Of a DNA stretch of 64,000 nt, positions 1 to 7,704 are shown in pieces. The stretch is from a candidate division NC10 bacterium CSP1-5 (GTDB lineage: Bacteria > Methylomirabilota > Methylomirabilia > Methylomirabilales > CSP1-5). Both the position numbers and the translations under genes were made by a program. Under the pieces are notes generated by a model. It was given only the letters and a program-made list of their open reading frames with translations. It did no database searches and was not told the DNA's origin. Positions within the stretch are counted from its first letter, which is position 1; every line of letters starts with the position of its first letter. The stretch is taken from assembly GCA_001443495.1 (NCBI GenBank), contig LDXR01000007.1, positions 78,479 to 142,478 of the forward strand. The letters run 5' to 3'.

Positions 1-232
1 CTCGGCGTGCGGCGGCCTGGGAAACCGAGGCGCGATCCATGCGGGCCGGTCTTGCACGGAGCGTGAACACGGAGGGACCCAGGCCGCAAGCGGCCGATCA
101 GGGTCGCCGCGGAAGGCCTGGAGGGAGGGGCGAAGGCGCCGCTTCTTCTCCCGGCGCACTTGACTTTGTTGCGAAGGGACGGATAGCCTGGAGCGGGATA
201 GGTGAGGGACATTTTGGAGTGGGAGGGATGCC

Positions 233-1051
233 ATGTGTCTTGCAGCCACATTGGAGATGTTCCGGTCTCAGCGCCTTTCGCCCGAGCCGCTGAGCTGGAT
301 GGCGATGGGCCCCACCGCCGTTGCTGGTGGGTCCCCCGCCAATCGCAAGACGAGGCCCCTGAGGCTCTCGCATGTGGTTGATCTCACTCAGACCCTCAGC
401 CCGAAATTTCCGAGCTGGCCGGGGTACCCGTCCATCGAGGTGCGCAACACCCACAACTACGCGCGCGACGGTTTCCTTGCCAATGCCTGGCACGTCCATG
501 AGCACAGTGGGACCCATGTGGACGCCCCTCTTCATTTCAGCGCGCAGGGCTGGTCGGCCGCCGAGATCCCCCAGGAAAGCCTGGTGGTCCCCGCAGTTGT
601 CATCGACATCCGGGGCCGGGTGCGGCGGGACCCGGATACCCAGGTGCGGATGGAGGATATCAGGGCGTGGGAAAAGAAACATGGACGGGTTCCCCGAGGG
701 GCGGCGGTGCTGATGTGGAGCGGATGGGAGCGTCGAGCGGGCGATCAGGCAGCCTACCGAAACATGGACAATCAGGGGATCATGCACTTCCCCGGCTTCA
801 GCCGGGAGGCGGCCGAATTCCTGGTGAAAGAACGCACCGCTGGCGGGGTCGGCGTGGACACCCTCAGCCTCGATTACGGCCCATCCACAAACTTCGGCGC
901 GCATTTTGCAGTCTTGCCCGCCAACCGGTGGGGGATCGAAAACCTGGCGAATCTGGGTCGGATCCCGCCCAAGGGTGCGACTCTCTTTGTTGGTGTGCCG
1001 CGCGTACAGGGGGCCTCGGGAGGCCCCAGCAGAATCCTCGCCGTGTGGTAG
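233..1051 (+). CDS. Cyclase-family metal-dependent hydrolase (kynurenine formamidase-like)
   Basis: A 272-residue protein of the cyclase family, which holds a metal-dependent hydrolase fold and includes arylformamidases. The family metal-binding signature HSGTHVDAPLHF lies at residues 91-102. The segment VVDLTQTLSP at 48-57 is where most family members begin, so this protein has an N-terminal extension of about 45 residues that resembles a degraded Tat or leader segment. The ATG at 233 is supported by a GGGAGGG ribosome site at 221-227. The substrate cannot be told from sequence; kynurenine formamide, other amides and isatin are all used within the family. The next gene is 142 bp away behind its own promoter, so it is probably transcribed alone. 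Confidence 0.85.
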   Translation: MCLAATLEMFRSQRLSPEPLSWMAMGPTAVAGGSPANRKTRPLRLSHVVDLTQTLSPKFPSWPGYPSIEVRNTHNYARDGFLANAWHVHEHSGTHVDAPLHFSAQGWSAAEIPQESLVVPAVVIDIRGRVRRDPDTQVRMEDIRAWEKKHGRVPRGAAVLMWSGWERRAGDQAAYRNMDNQGIMHFPGFSREAAEFLVKERTAGGVGVDTLSLDYGPSTNFGAHFAVLPANRWGIENLANLGRIPPKGATLFVGVPRVQGASGGPSRILAVW

Positions 1052-1071
1052 ATCCGGCCGCGCCAGACGAC

Positions 1072-1101
1072 TTGACGTGTCCTTTAGTCGTATGCTAGAT
1101 T
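1072..1101 (+). promoter_or_regulatory. Candidate sigma-70 promoter for the NYN gene
   Basis: TTGACG at 1072-1077 and TAGATT at 1096-1101 are separated by 18 bp. The site lies just after the cyclase stop codon and about 90 bp before the NYN start, so the transcript would carry the hairpin at 1142-1178 in its leader. The -10 match is modest. Confidence 0.35.
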
Positions 1102-1141
1102 TATTGGTGATGGAGATTGTCGCAGGGTGAGAATGACTGAG

Positions 1142-1178
1142 GCCCCGAGCGGTGACGAGCCGACGGGGCTTTCTTCTT
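1142..1178 (+). terminator. GC-rich hairpin followed by a T-rich tract (attenuator or terminator)
   Basis: GCCCCG (1142-1147) pairs with CGGGGC (1164-1169), with a CGG/CCG inner helix, followed by TTTCTTCTT (1170-1178). It has the form of a rho-independent terminator but lies only 16 bp before the NYN start and downstream of a candidate promoter. It could end the cyclase transcript or act as an attenuator for the NYN gene. Confidence 0.5.
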
Positions 1179-1193
1179 GCGTAGGGGAGGCAG

Positions 1194-1946
1194 ATGAACG
1201 ACGAACGCAAACTGGCCCTCTTCATTGATTTTGAGAATATCGCTCTGGGCGCCCGCGAGGCCAAGTATAAAACGTTCGAGGTTGGCCTGGTCCTCGAACG
1301 ACTGGTGGAGAAGGGCAAGATCATGGTGAAGCGGGCGTACGCCGACTGGGAGAAATATACCGAGTACAAGCGGGGTTTCCACGAGGCCGCCATCGAACTT
1401 ATCGAGATCCCGCGGCGATCGTACAGTGGCAAGAATTCTGCGGATATTCGCATGGTCGTTGATGCCATGGACCTGTCGTACTCCAAGGAGCACATCGACA
1501 CCTTCGTGATAGCCTCGGGGGATAGCGACTTCTCCCCCCTGGTCTCCAAGCTCCGGGAGAACAACAAGTTTGTCATTGGGGTTGGGGTCAAGAACTCCTC
1601 CTCCGAACTGCTGGTGGCGAACTGTGATGAGTTCATCTACTACGAGGACCTGGTTCGGGGGATCAAGAAGCCGCGCATGGAGAGTTTGCCCGAAAAGAAA
1701 GCGGAGGTCTTCGAACTCCTGGTCGATTCCATCCTGGCCCTCATGCGCGAGAATAAGGACGTCCTCTGGGCCTCGATGATCAAGCAGACCATGATGCGCA
1801 AGCGTCCCGCCTTCAATGAGTCATACTACGGGTACAGCACCTTCTCCAAGCTCCTTGAGGACGCCGCCAAACACAGGATCGTCGAGCTGAAGAAGGAGGA
1901 GAAAAGCCGGACCTACATCATCATGGGCCTCGGGGAAGGGCACTAG
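1194..1946 (+). CDS. NYN-domain putative RNase with C-terminal OST-HTH/LOTUS domain
   Basis: A 250-residue LabA/DUF88-type protein. The N-terminal NYN (PIN-like) domain carries the acidic residues expected for metal-dependent RNA cleavage: FIDFEN at 10-15, SADIRMVVDAMD at 82-93 and SGDSDF at 108-113. After a linker, residues about 165-248 look like an OST-HTH/LOTUS RNA-binding domain. Members of this architecture are thought to act in RNA turnover, but the substrate here is unknown. An AGGGGAGG site precedes the ATG. The gene stands alone behind a possible attenuator hairpin. Confidence 0.88.
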   Translation: MNDERKLALFIDFENIALGAREAKYKTFEVGLVLERLVEKGKIMVKRAYADWEKYTEYKRGFHEAAIELIEIPRRSYSGKNSADIRMVVDAMDLSYSKEHIDTFVIASGDSDFSPLVSKLRENNKFVIGVGVKNSSSELLVANCDEFIYYEDLVRGIKKPRMESLPEKKAEVFELLVDSILALMRENKDVLWASMIKQTMMRKRPAFNESYYGYSTFSKLLEDAAKHRIVELKKEEKSRTYIIMGLGEGH

Positions 1947-1955
1947 CGGCCAGCG

Positions 1956-2044
1956 GCTAGGACGCTAGCACGCTAGGACGCGCGAATGCTCAGATCATCG
2001 GGGAACTTTTGCGTTCCAGCCTGCCAGCGTTCCAGCATTCCAGC
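1956..2044. repeat. Two octamer tandem arrays after the NYN gene
   Basis: GCTAGGAC, GCTAGCAC and GCTAGGAC follow one another without gaps at 1956-1979. After 33 bp a second array of four octamers of the form NTKCCAGC (GTTCCAGC, CTGCCAGC, GTTCCAGC, ATTCCAGC) fills 2013-2044. Both lie between the NYN stop and a 59-codon gene. Confidence 0.8.
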
Positions 2045-2061
2045 CGCCAAAGGCGAGGGCG

Positions 2062-2241
2062 ATGGAGCAGGGACTCAAAGAGGCGATCAAGTGGATCAAT
2101 GCCGAGCTTCAGGATAACCCCCAGGCCAGGGTCGGGCTCCTGATTGACCAGGCGTCTCGACAGTTCAACCTGACCCCTCTCCAAACCGATTTCCTCTACC
2201 GCGAATATCAGCGAAAGGGCAATCCGGCGAAGCCCGCGTAG
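2062..2241 (+). CDS. Small conserved-looking hypothetical protein (59 aa)
   Basis: An ATG at 2062 with a GGCGAGGG sequence just upstream opens a 59-codon frame ending in TAG at 2239-2241. The protein begins MEQGLKEAIKWINAEL and contains VGLLIDQASRQFNLTPLQTD, so it is predicted to be mostly helical, charged and soluble with no signal or membrane segment. Similar tiny proteins with a LIDxASxxFxL(S/T)PLxxxFL pattern are, as I recall, common hypothetical genes in Gram-negative bacteria, but I cannot name a family. It lies between the NYN gene and the convergent permease gene. Confidence 0.6.
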   Translation: MEQGLKEAIKWINAELQDNPQARVGLLIDQASRQFNLTPLQTDFLYREYQRKGNPAKPA

Positions 2242-2286
2242 CCATCCGAGCAGTGAAGGAATCGCAAGTATCTTTGGCGATCTCCG

Positions 2287-4845
2287 CTATTCGTACTTCA
2301 CCGCGTCGGCGATATTGACGCGGGAAGCGTACAGCGCGGGGAGGAAGCCGGCGAGGAGCGACGTCAACAGGACGAGCCCGGCCGAGGTGACGAGGATGGT
2401 CGGGGGAAACGCAAAGAGGATCGACCAGCCGAAGGACTGCTTATTGATGACGTGGATCAGGACGAGGGCCAGGAAGAGACCGATGATGACACCGAGGATC
2501 TCCGCCAGAAGGCCCAAGAGCCCCGCCTCCTGAAGGACCACCCGGAATACCTGCCCGCGAGACGCTCCGACTGATCGCAGGATGCCGATCTCGCGCTGTC
2601 GCTCCAACACCGACGCCCAGAGCACATTCAGGATCCCGAGGGCAGCCACGATCACCGCGATGATCCTCAGGGCATGCGTCACGGCGAATGTCTGGTCGAA
2701 GATCTCCAAGACCCGTCTCTTGAGGTCCTGATTTCGCATCACCAGGATGGCTGCCCCCTCGCCCGCCCTCTTGATCCGCTCCGTCATGACATCCGGATCC
2801 GCGTCCGACGTCAGGTAGACCGCCAACACATTGATCCCCTGCTCCCCCCAATGCCGCCGGAAGAGGCTGCGGTCCATGGCGATCTTCCCCCCATCGGTCG
2901 TGTAGTCGTAGAAAATGCCGGCCACAGGAAAGGATGCGGCGCCGTTCGGAGTGTGAATGAGAACCTGGTCTCCCGAGTGAATGCCGTGCGTCAGAGCGAC
3001 GGTCTCAGAGATGATGATCCCTTCTTGAGCTTTGGCGCCCCGCAGGATTGCTGAGGAGTCGCCCCGGAGGAAGAGCAGCCTGCCACGGGCTGCCACGACC
3101 TCGAAATCGCCGGCGGCGAGGAGAAGCTCACGTCCACGAAAGGCGATCTTAAGTCCCGTGAAGGGATCCACGGCCGCGATCCCTGCGATCGCGCGAACGC
3201 GGTCCGACAGTTCCGAGGGCAGGATCGCACGGACGCCCTTGGTGAAGCGGGAAGCGGGGGTCACGACGAGATCCGCCCGGATCGTCTCCTGCACCCAGAC
3301 CTCCACCGTGCCGCGGAAGCTGCCGATCATGATCGCCAACCCGATCAGCATGCCGAGGGCGGTCATCATCGCTGCCACGGCCACCGCGTGCCTTCCTCGA
3401 TACCCGCTGAGATGCGAGGCGAGGAGGAGCCCCGTCCCTCCGGGGACTCTCTGTCCGAGGTTGCGGATCGCCCAGGAAAATCCCAGGAGTGCCGACGGGG
3501 TGAGCAGGGCGCCGCCCAGAACGAGCAGGACCAGCGCGACGTACCCGAAGAGCGGGGTGCTGCCGACGGCCCCCTGCCGCGACGCCCAGTAGGCCCCGCT
3601 GAGAAGCAAGAGGCCGAGGAGCGAGAGGAGGGCGGGCCGCCGGCTGTGTGGACTGGCCAGCCCTGGATCAAGGGCTTCTCGCACGGTGAGCCTCCCTGCA
3701 TGAAGACTGGGGTGCAGCGCGGCGAGAAGGGAAGAGGAGAGGCCCAGACCGAAGGCCGTCAGGACCGTGAAGGGGTCGAACTCCACGGCCGTGACCCGGA
3801 TGAAGCCATACAGATGCGAGATCGTCCGGGAGACAGTGTTGAGAACTTGGCCGGCCAAGAGGTAGCCGAGACCGAGGCCCATGAGCGACCCGATCCCTCC
3901 TAAGACCAGGGCCTCGCCGATGAAGAGGGCCGCGACCTCGCCCCCCGTGACTCCCAGGGATCGGAGGATGCCGATCTGCCGCCGCCGCTGGATGACCGAG
4001 AGGGAGAGGGTGTTGTAAATGACGAAGGCCGCCACCACCAGCGAGATGGCGCTCAGGGCATTGAGATTCAGTCGGAAGGCCGCCAGCATCTTTTCGACTT
4101 GTTGATTGCGCCCCTCCGGCCGTTCAATGGTCAGATGGTGTGGGAGGACCTGTGCCAGCTCGGTGGCTGTCGTGTCAATTCCTGCGGTTTCCTCGAGGAC
4201 CAGGTCGATCCGGTCGAGCCTTCCAATCCTGTCAAAGCTCTCCTGCGCAGTCGCGATGTCCATCAGGGCCAGATGGCCCTCCAGTGCTCGGGCAGGCCCT
4301 CGGGGTTCCAGGAGGCCCCGGATCGTGAACGAACGGCGGCGGCTCCCGGTGAGCAGGGTGATGTGATCGCCCACCGCAAGACCGTGAGTCGTGGCGAACG
4401 GCCGGGAGAGAAAAAGGGTCTCCGGCTGCAGGAGGATCTTGAGATCAACTGCCTCATCCTGTCCCGCGAGCAGGTACTCACGGAAGGCCTCCTCGGCCAA
4501 GAGGTCCACCCCGAGAACGAGGAGGACTTCTCCAGGACGTCCGTCCACCGGCGCGACATTCAGGACGAGGGGGGCCGCAGACTGTACCCCCTTTGCCGCT
4601 CGCACCGTGAGGAGAAGAGTTTCGTCAAACCCGACCTCTCCGGCCGTGACGGTCAGGGCGCTGCGGCCGGCGACCGCATCGATGGTCCGATGGAAAGAAG
4701 CCAGAACGCTTCGGTTCGCCAACTGGATGGCGGCGAAGGCCGCGACCCCGATGCCAATGCCGAAGATGGTGAGGGTTGTTCGGACGGGAGAATGTTCTAC
4801 CCCACGACCGAGGAGGAGGAGCAGGGCCCGGACCCGGCTGATCAC
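2287..4845 (-). CDS. ABC transporter permease, FtsX/MacB-type, two-module
   Basis: An 852-residue inner-membrane permease with two MacB_PCD/FtsX modules. There is an N-terminal membrane segment, a large periplasmic domain, an FtsX block around residues 265-385, further membrane segments around 400-480, a second periplasmic domain and a C-terminal FtsX block around 720-850. The phrase RRQIGILRSLGVT after the first block is repeated as RQREIGILRSVGAS near the C-terminus, showing the internal duplication. Such permeases work with LolD-like ATPases in lipoprotein or other envelope export, not import. Its start overlaps the ATPase stop by 4 bp (ATGA), indicating translational coupling. The exported substrate is unknown. 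Confidence 0.88.
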   Translation of the reverse strand: MISRVRALLLLLGRGVEHSPVRTTLTIFGIGIGVAAFAAIQLANRSVLASFHRTIDAVAGRSALTVTAGEVGFDETLLLTVRAAKGVQSAAPLVLNVAPVDGRPGEVLLVLGVDLLAEEAFREYLLAGQDEAVDLKILLQPETLFLSRPFATTHGLAVGDHITLLTGSRRRSFTIRGLLEPRGPARALEGHLALMDIATAQESFDRIGRLDRIDLVLEETAGIDTTATELAQVLPHHLTIERPEGRNQQVEKMLAAFRLNLNALSAISLVVAAFVIYNTLSLSVIQRRRQIGILRSLGVTGGEVAALFIGEALVLGGIGSLMGLGLGYLLAGQVLNTVSRTISHLYGFIRVTAVEFDPFTVLTAFGLGLSSSLLAALHPSLHAGRLTVREALDPGLASPHSRRPALLSLLGLLLLSGAYWASRQGAVGSTPLFGYVALVLLVLGGALLTPSALLGFSWAIRNLGQRVPGGTGLLLASHLSGYRGRHAVAVAAMMTALGMLIGLAIMIGSFRGTVEVWVQETIRADLVVTPASRFTKGVRAILPSELSDRVRAIAGIAAVDPFTGLKIAFRGRELLLAAGDFEVVAARGRLLFLRGDSSAILRGAKAQEGIIISETVALTHGIHSGDQVLIHTPNGAASFPVAGIFYDYTTDGGKIAMDRSLFRRHWGEQGINVLAVYLTSDADPDVMTERIKRAGEGAAILVMRNQDLKRRVLEIFDQTFAVTHALRIIAVIVAALGILNVLWASVLERQREIGILRSVGASRGQVFRVVLQEAGLLGLLAEILGVIIGLFLALVLIHVINKQSFGWSILFAFPPTILVTSAGLVLLTSLLAGFLPALYASRVNIADAVKYE

Positions 4846-5522
4846 TCCAGGATCCGCCCGTCACGGAGGTGGACAATCCGCTGAGCGTAGGAGGCCGCCT
4901 GCTGACTGTGGGTGGCGAGGACTACGGTGTATCCCTCCTGCCGGTTCAGGGTCTGCAAAAGCGTGAGGACCGCCTCGCCTGCCTTCGAATCGAGGTTCCC
5001 GGTCGGTTCGTCAGCAAGAAGGAGCGATGGTCGGGTGATGACGGCCCGCGCCACGGCGGCCCGCTGCATCTCACCGCCTGAGAGTTGATGCGGCCAATGG
5101 TTTATTCGCTCTGTCAGGTCCAGTCCCTGGATCGCCTCAGCCACCCGTTGCTGGACATCGCGGAGAAGGCTGCCCGCCAGGAGGAGGGGCAAGGCGACAT
5201 TCTCCCCCAGGGTCAGGTGCGGCAGGAGGTTATACAGCTGATAGACGATCCCCACCCTTTCCCTGCGCAGACGCGTGAGTTGTGTTTCGTCCATCGCGCT
5301 GAACGGCTTTCCTTCAAACCCTATCTCCCCGCTCGTCGGCCGGTCAATCCCCGCCATCAGATGAAGCATCGTGCTCTTGCCGCAGCCGCTCGGACCCATC
5401 ACGGCCACAAACTCTCCCCGACGGATCTCCAGGCTCACCCCCTGGAGCGCCAGGATCGGCTGCGGTCCCTTGTCATAGCTCTTGGTGACCTGTTCCAGGT
5501 GGATGATGGGGGGCGTCCTCAT
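4842..5522 (-). CDS. ABC transporter ATP-binding protein, LolD/MacB-like
   Basis: A 226-residue ATPase of the LolD/MacB/FtsE exporter class. Walker A GPSGCGKST is at 43-51, the signature LSGGEMQRAAVARA near 143, and Walker B LLLADEPTGNLDS near 162-174, followed by the switch His in LATHS. It would energise the FtsX-type permease encoded immediately downstream with a 4-bp overlap. The SDR gene ends upstream with a 20-bp gap, so the three minus-strand genes probably form one unit. Confidence 0.93.
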   Translation of the reverse strand: MRTPPIIHLEQVTKSYDKGPQPILALQGVSLEIRRGEFVAVMGPSGCGKSTMLHLMAGIDRPTSGEIGFEGKPFSAMDETQLTRLRRERVGIVYQLYNLLPHLTLGENVALPLLLAGSLLRDVQQRVAEAIQGLDLTERINHWPHQLSGGEMQRAAVARAVITRPSLLLADEPTGNLDSKAGEAVLTLLQTLNRQEGYTVVLATHSQQAASYAQRIVHLRDGRILE

Positions 5523-5542
5523 TGCTGTCGTCCCCCGCTCAC

Positions 5543-6340
5543 TTAGGCCTTGCGGGAGGTCACAATGCCTATGACCCAGTCCGCCAGCGTCGGGGAGAGG
5601 GCGTTCAGCACGACGAGGAGCCTGGCGGGGGGATAGACTATCACCTCCGGGCGGGGAGATCTGGCGCAGCGGATAATGGCCCTCGCCACATGGGACGGGG
5701 TCTGCACGGGCGGCTTGGGACCGGGCTTTCGTCCCCGGGGATCTTTGGCAGCGTCGAAGAACTCCGTGGCGGTCCCCACCGGGCAGATGACGCTCACCCT
5801 GATTCCGCTCCCCTTCAGCTCTAGGCGGAGCGACTCGGAAAGCCCGATGAGGGCAAACTTGCTGGCACAGTACGCTCCGGAGAGGGGGATGCCTCGTTTC
5901 CCGACGATGGACGAGACATTGATGATATGCCCGCTTCCCTGCCTCCGCATGATCGGCAGCGCTGCCCGGATCCCGTAAAATGCCCCGAGGAAGTTGACCC
6001 GAAGGATCATCTCCATATCCTCGGGGCTGGTCTCCTCTACCAGGGCAACGAGGCCGACGCCGGCATTGTTGACCAGGATGTCCACCCGGCCGAAGCGTTC
6101 GAGCGCGCGCTCGACCATGGCCTCGACCTGGTCCTGCTGGGCCACATCGGTGGGGAGGCTCAGCACCTCCGTCCCAAGGGCCTCGATCTCATGCTCGAGC
6201 CCCTGAAGGCGTTGCTGACGACGCGCGGCCAGGACCAGGCGGGCCCTCTCGCGGGCAAAATGGAGGGCCGTCTCCCGCCCGATACCACTCGACGCGCCGG
6301 TCACGATCACGACCTGCCCGGCGAGGCCTGTGCCCAACAC
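5543..6340 (-). CDS. Short-chain dehydrogenase/reductase (classical SDR)
   Basis: A 265-residue Rossmann-fold oxidoreductase. The cofactor motif TGASSGIG lies at about 14-21, NNAGVG near 91, and the catalytic SGAYCASK (Tyr-x3-Lys) near 153-160 with the catalytic Ser in NVSSIVG. An Arg-Arg pair after strand 2 (LAARRQQR) favours NADP(H). The C-terminal tail is hydrophobic, so the enzyme may associate with the membrane. It is the first gene of a minus-strand group with the ABC exporter, but no substrate can be inferred. Confidence 0.9.
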   Translation of the reverse strand: MLGTGLAGQVVIVTGASSGIGRETALHFARERARLVLAARRQQRLQGLEHEIEALGTEVLSLPTDVAQQDQVEAMVERALERFGRVDILVNNAGVGLVALVEETSPEDMEMILRVNFLGAFYGIRAALPIMRRQGSGHIINVSSIVGKRGIPLSGAYCASKFALIGLSESLRLELKGSGIRVSVICPVGTATEFFDAAKDPRGRKPGPKPPVQTPSHVARAIIRCARSPRPEVIVYPPARLLVVLNALSPTLADWVIGIVTSRKA

Positions 6341-6422
6341 GCGCCTCCGTCGGCTGGTATTCCTGGTGGTGAGTCAACCGCTCTCGGGCGCGGCCGTCGT
6401 GGCCAAGCGGAGCGGGGAAGCG

Positions 6423-6719
6423 CTATTCCTGCGGGTAGGCGATGATCACGGCGTCCAGATGGAGGACCCGGTACTCGGCATCTCCCATGTAGAAATAATG
6501 CCCCTCCACCCCTTCGGGGCTCTCCTCGAAGGCCACGAAGGCGCCCACTTGAGGCATCTCCCGGAAGGTGTTGGCCCCGGCGTCGAAGCCGTCTCCAGTC
6601 GCGACCACGCGGCCGTACCGGATTGGGGAACCCCGTGGGCAGTGGATCGTCACGCCTGCTGGTGGCTGCGAGAGGACCTGAATCAGGAAATTGACCCCGT
6701 ACACCTTATATGGCATCAT
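6423..6719 (-). CDS. Small GroES-like beta protein (hypothetical)
   Basis: A protein of 98 residues beginning MMPYKVYG. The start at 6719 (or the adjacent ATG at 6716) is chosen because GGAGGGGAGGAG lies directly upstream; the frame could extend further but without a ribosome site. The middle and end (YGRVVATGDGFDAG, VGAFVAFEES, DAVIIAYP) follow the order of conserved positions in GroES co-chaperonins (GRVVAVG, VGDxVxF, DILAI), suggesting a GroES-like beta barrel. There is no groEL beside it and the mobile loop region is not recognisable. It could be a divergent GroES-fold protein with another role. Confidence 0.6.
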   Translation of the reverse strand: MMPYKVYGVNFLIQVLSQPPAGVTIHCPRGSPIRYGRVVATGDGFDAGANTFREMPQVGAFVAFEESPEGVEGHYFYMGDAEYRVLHLDAVIIAYPQE

Positions 6720-6922
6720 GACTCCTCCCCTCCAGACGTGGACGTCGAAGATCATCATAGCACATTATCGTCCAGGCGGTGAGGCCGGAGAAATACCTGC
6801 CACCCCTGGCGTCACACCCTTGAGAGGGGTTGGTAGTTTCTGCCGGACGGGATACACTCGCAGGGGCATCTCGGGGGATGATGGAGAGGGTGCAGGCCGT
6901 TCGAGGGGCTCGGAGCAGAGAT

Positions 6923-7588
6923 GTGAGAAGCGACAAGGGGACAAGTCCTGAGGCGGTCCTGGAAGGGATGATCCGGCGGAGGCTGCTGGCGGTTATCCGG
7001 ACAAAGACCCCGGAGCAAGCCCTGGCGGCTGCGGAGGCGGTGGCGGCGGGAGGTATCTTGAGCCTCGAGGTCTCCGTGACCATGCCCGATGCGGACCAGG
7101 TAATCAAGGCCTTGGCACCCCGACACGGCCTCACCGTCGGCGCCGGGGGTGTGCTGAGTAAGGAGCAGGCAGAGCTGGCCCTTCAGGCCGAGGCCCGGTT
7201 CCTGGTCTCGCCTGTCGGCGATATCAGCCTGGTCCCCCTGTGCCGGGAGGCGGGGGCGGTGAGCGTCATCGGTGCCCTGACCCCGACTGAGATCCTCGCC
7301 GTCCATCGGGCCGGGGCGGACGTGGTGAAGATCTTTCCCGTGGACCCCCTCGGCGGTCCGCGCTATCTCCGAGCGGTCCTCGACCCGTTGCCCCCCCTCC
7401 CCCTGATGGTCGAGGGGGGTGTCACCCTGGAAAATCTGCCGGACTATTTGGGACTTCCAATTCGGCTTATCGCTCTCGGTGAGCATGTGGTCGTTCCTCG
7501 ACTGGTGGCCAAGGGGGTGTATGCCCCCATCACGGCGCGGGCCAGAGATCTTGTCCTGCTGGTGGAAAAGCGGCAAGGGAAGAGATAG
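6923..7588 (+). CDS. eda: KDPG/KHG aldolase (2-dehydro-3-deoxyphosphogluconate aldolase)
   Basis: A class I aldolase of about 221 residues that splits 2-keto-3-deoxy-6-phosphogluconate into pyruvate and glyceraldehyde 3-phosphate in the Entner-Doudoroff route. The Schiff-base lysine is in DVVKIFPVDPLGG, the conserved Glu in LSLEVSVTMPD, and VGAGGVLSKEQ and VEGGVTLENLP match the family phosphate and substrate loops. I chose the GTG at 6923 because GGAG at 6912-6915 is 7 bp upstream and the length then fits the family; an ATG at 6878 is possible but badly spaced. No edd or zwf gene is nearby. Confidence 0.87.
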   Translation: MRSDKGTSPEAVLEGMIRRRLLAVIRTKTPEQALAAAEAVAAGGILSLEVSVTMPDADQVIKALAPRHGLTVGAGGVLSKEQAELALQAEARFLVSPVGDISLVPLCREAGAVSVIGALTPTEILAVHRAGADVVKIFPVDPLGGPRYLRAVLDPLPPLPLMVEGGVTLENLPDYLGLPIRLIALGEHVVVPRLVAKGVYAPITARARDLVLLVEKRQGKR

Positions 7589-7606
7589 AGGGGGCCATTT
7601 CTCCAG

Positions 7607-7635
7607 TTGGCGTTGCGCCGTCGTTGTGCCATAAT
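7607..7635 (+). promoter_or_regulatory. Candidate sigma-70 promoter for citrate synthase
   Basis: TTGGCG at 7607-7612 and CATAAT at 7630-7635 are 17 bp apart in the gap between eda and gltA, giving a leader of about 60 nt. Confidence 0.4.
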
Positions 7636-7704
7636 TGACGACACAGAGACATCCGGTCAGGCCTGAGGCAAGGGGCGGGGAGAGAGGGGCAAAGGAGCGC
7701 GGCC

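Noticed and set aside
98-1636. A 512-codon minus-strand frame opposite the cyclase and NYN genes
   Set aside because: Both plus-strand genes have clear motifs and ribosome sites; the antisense frame is low-complexity and family-less.
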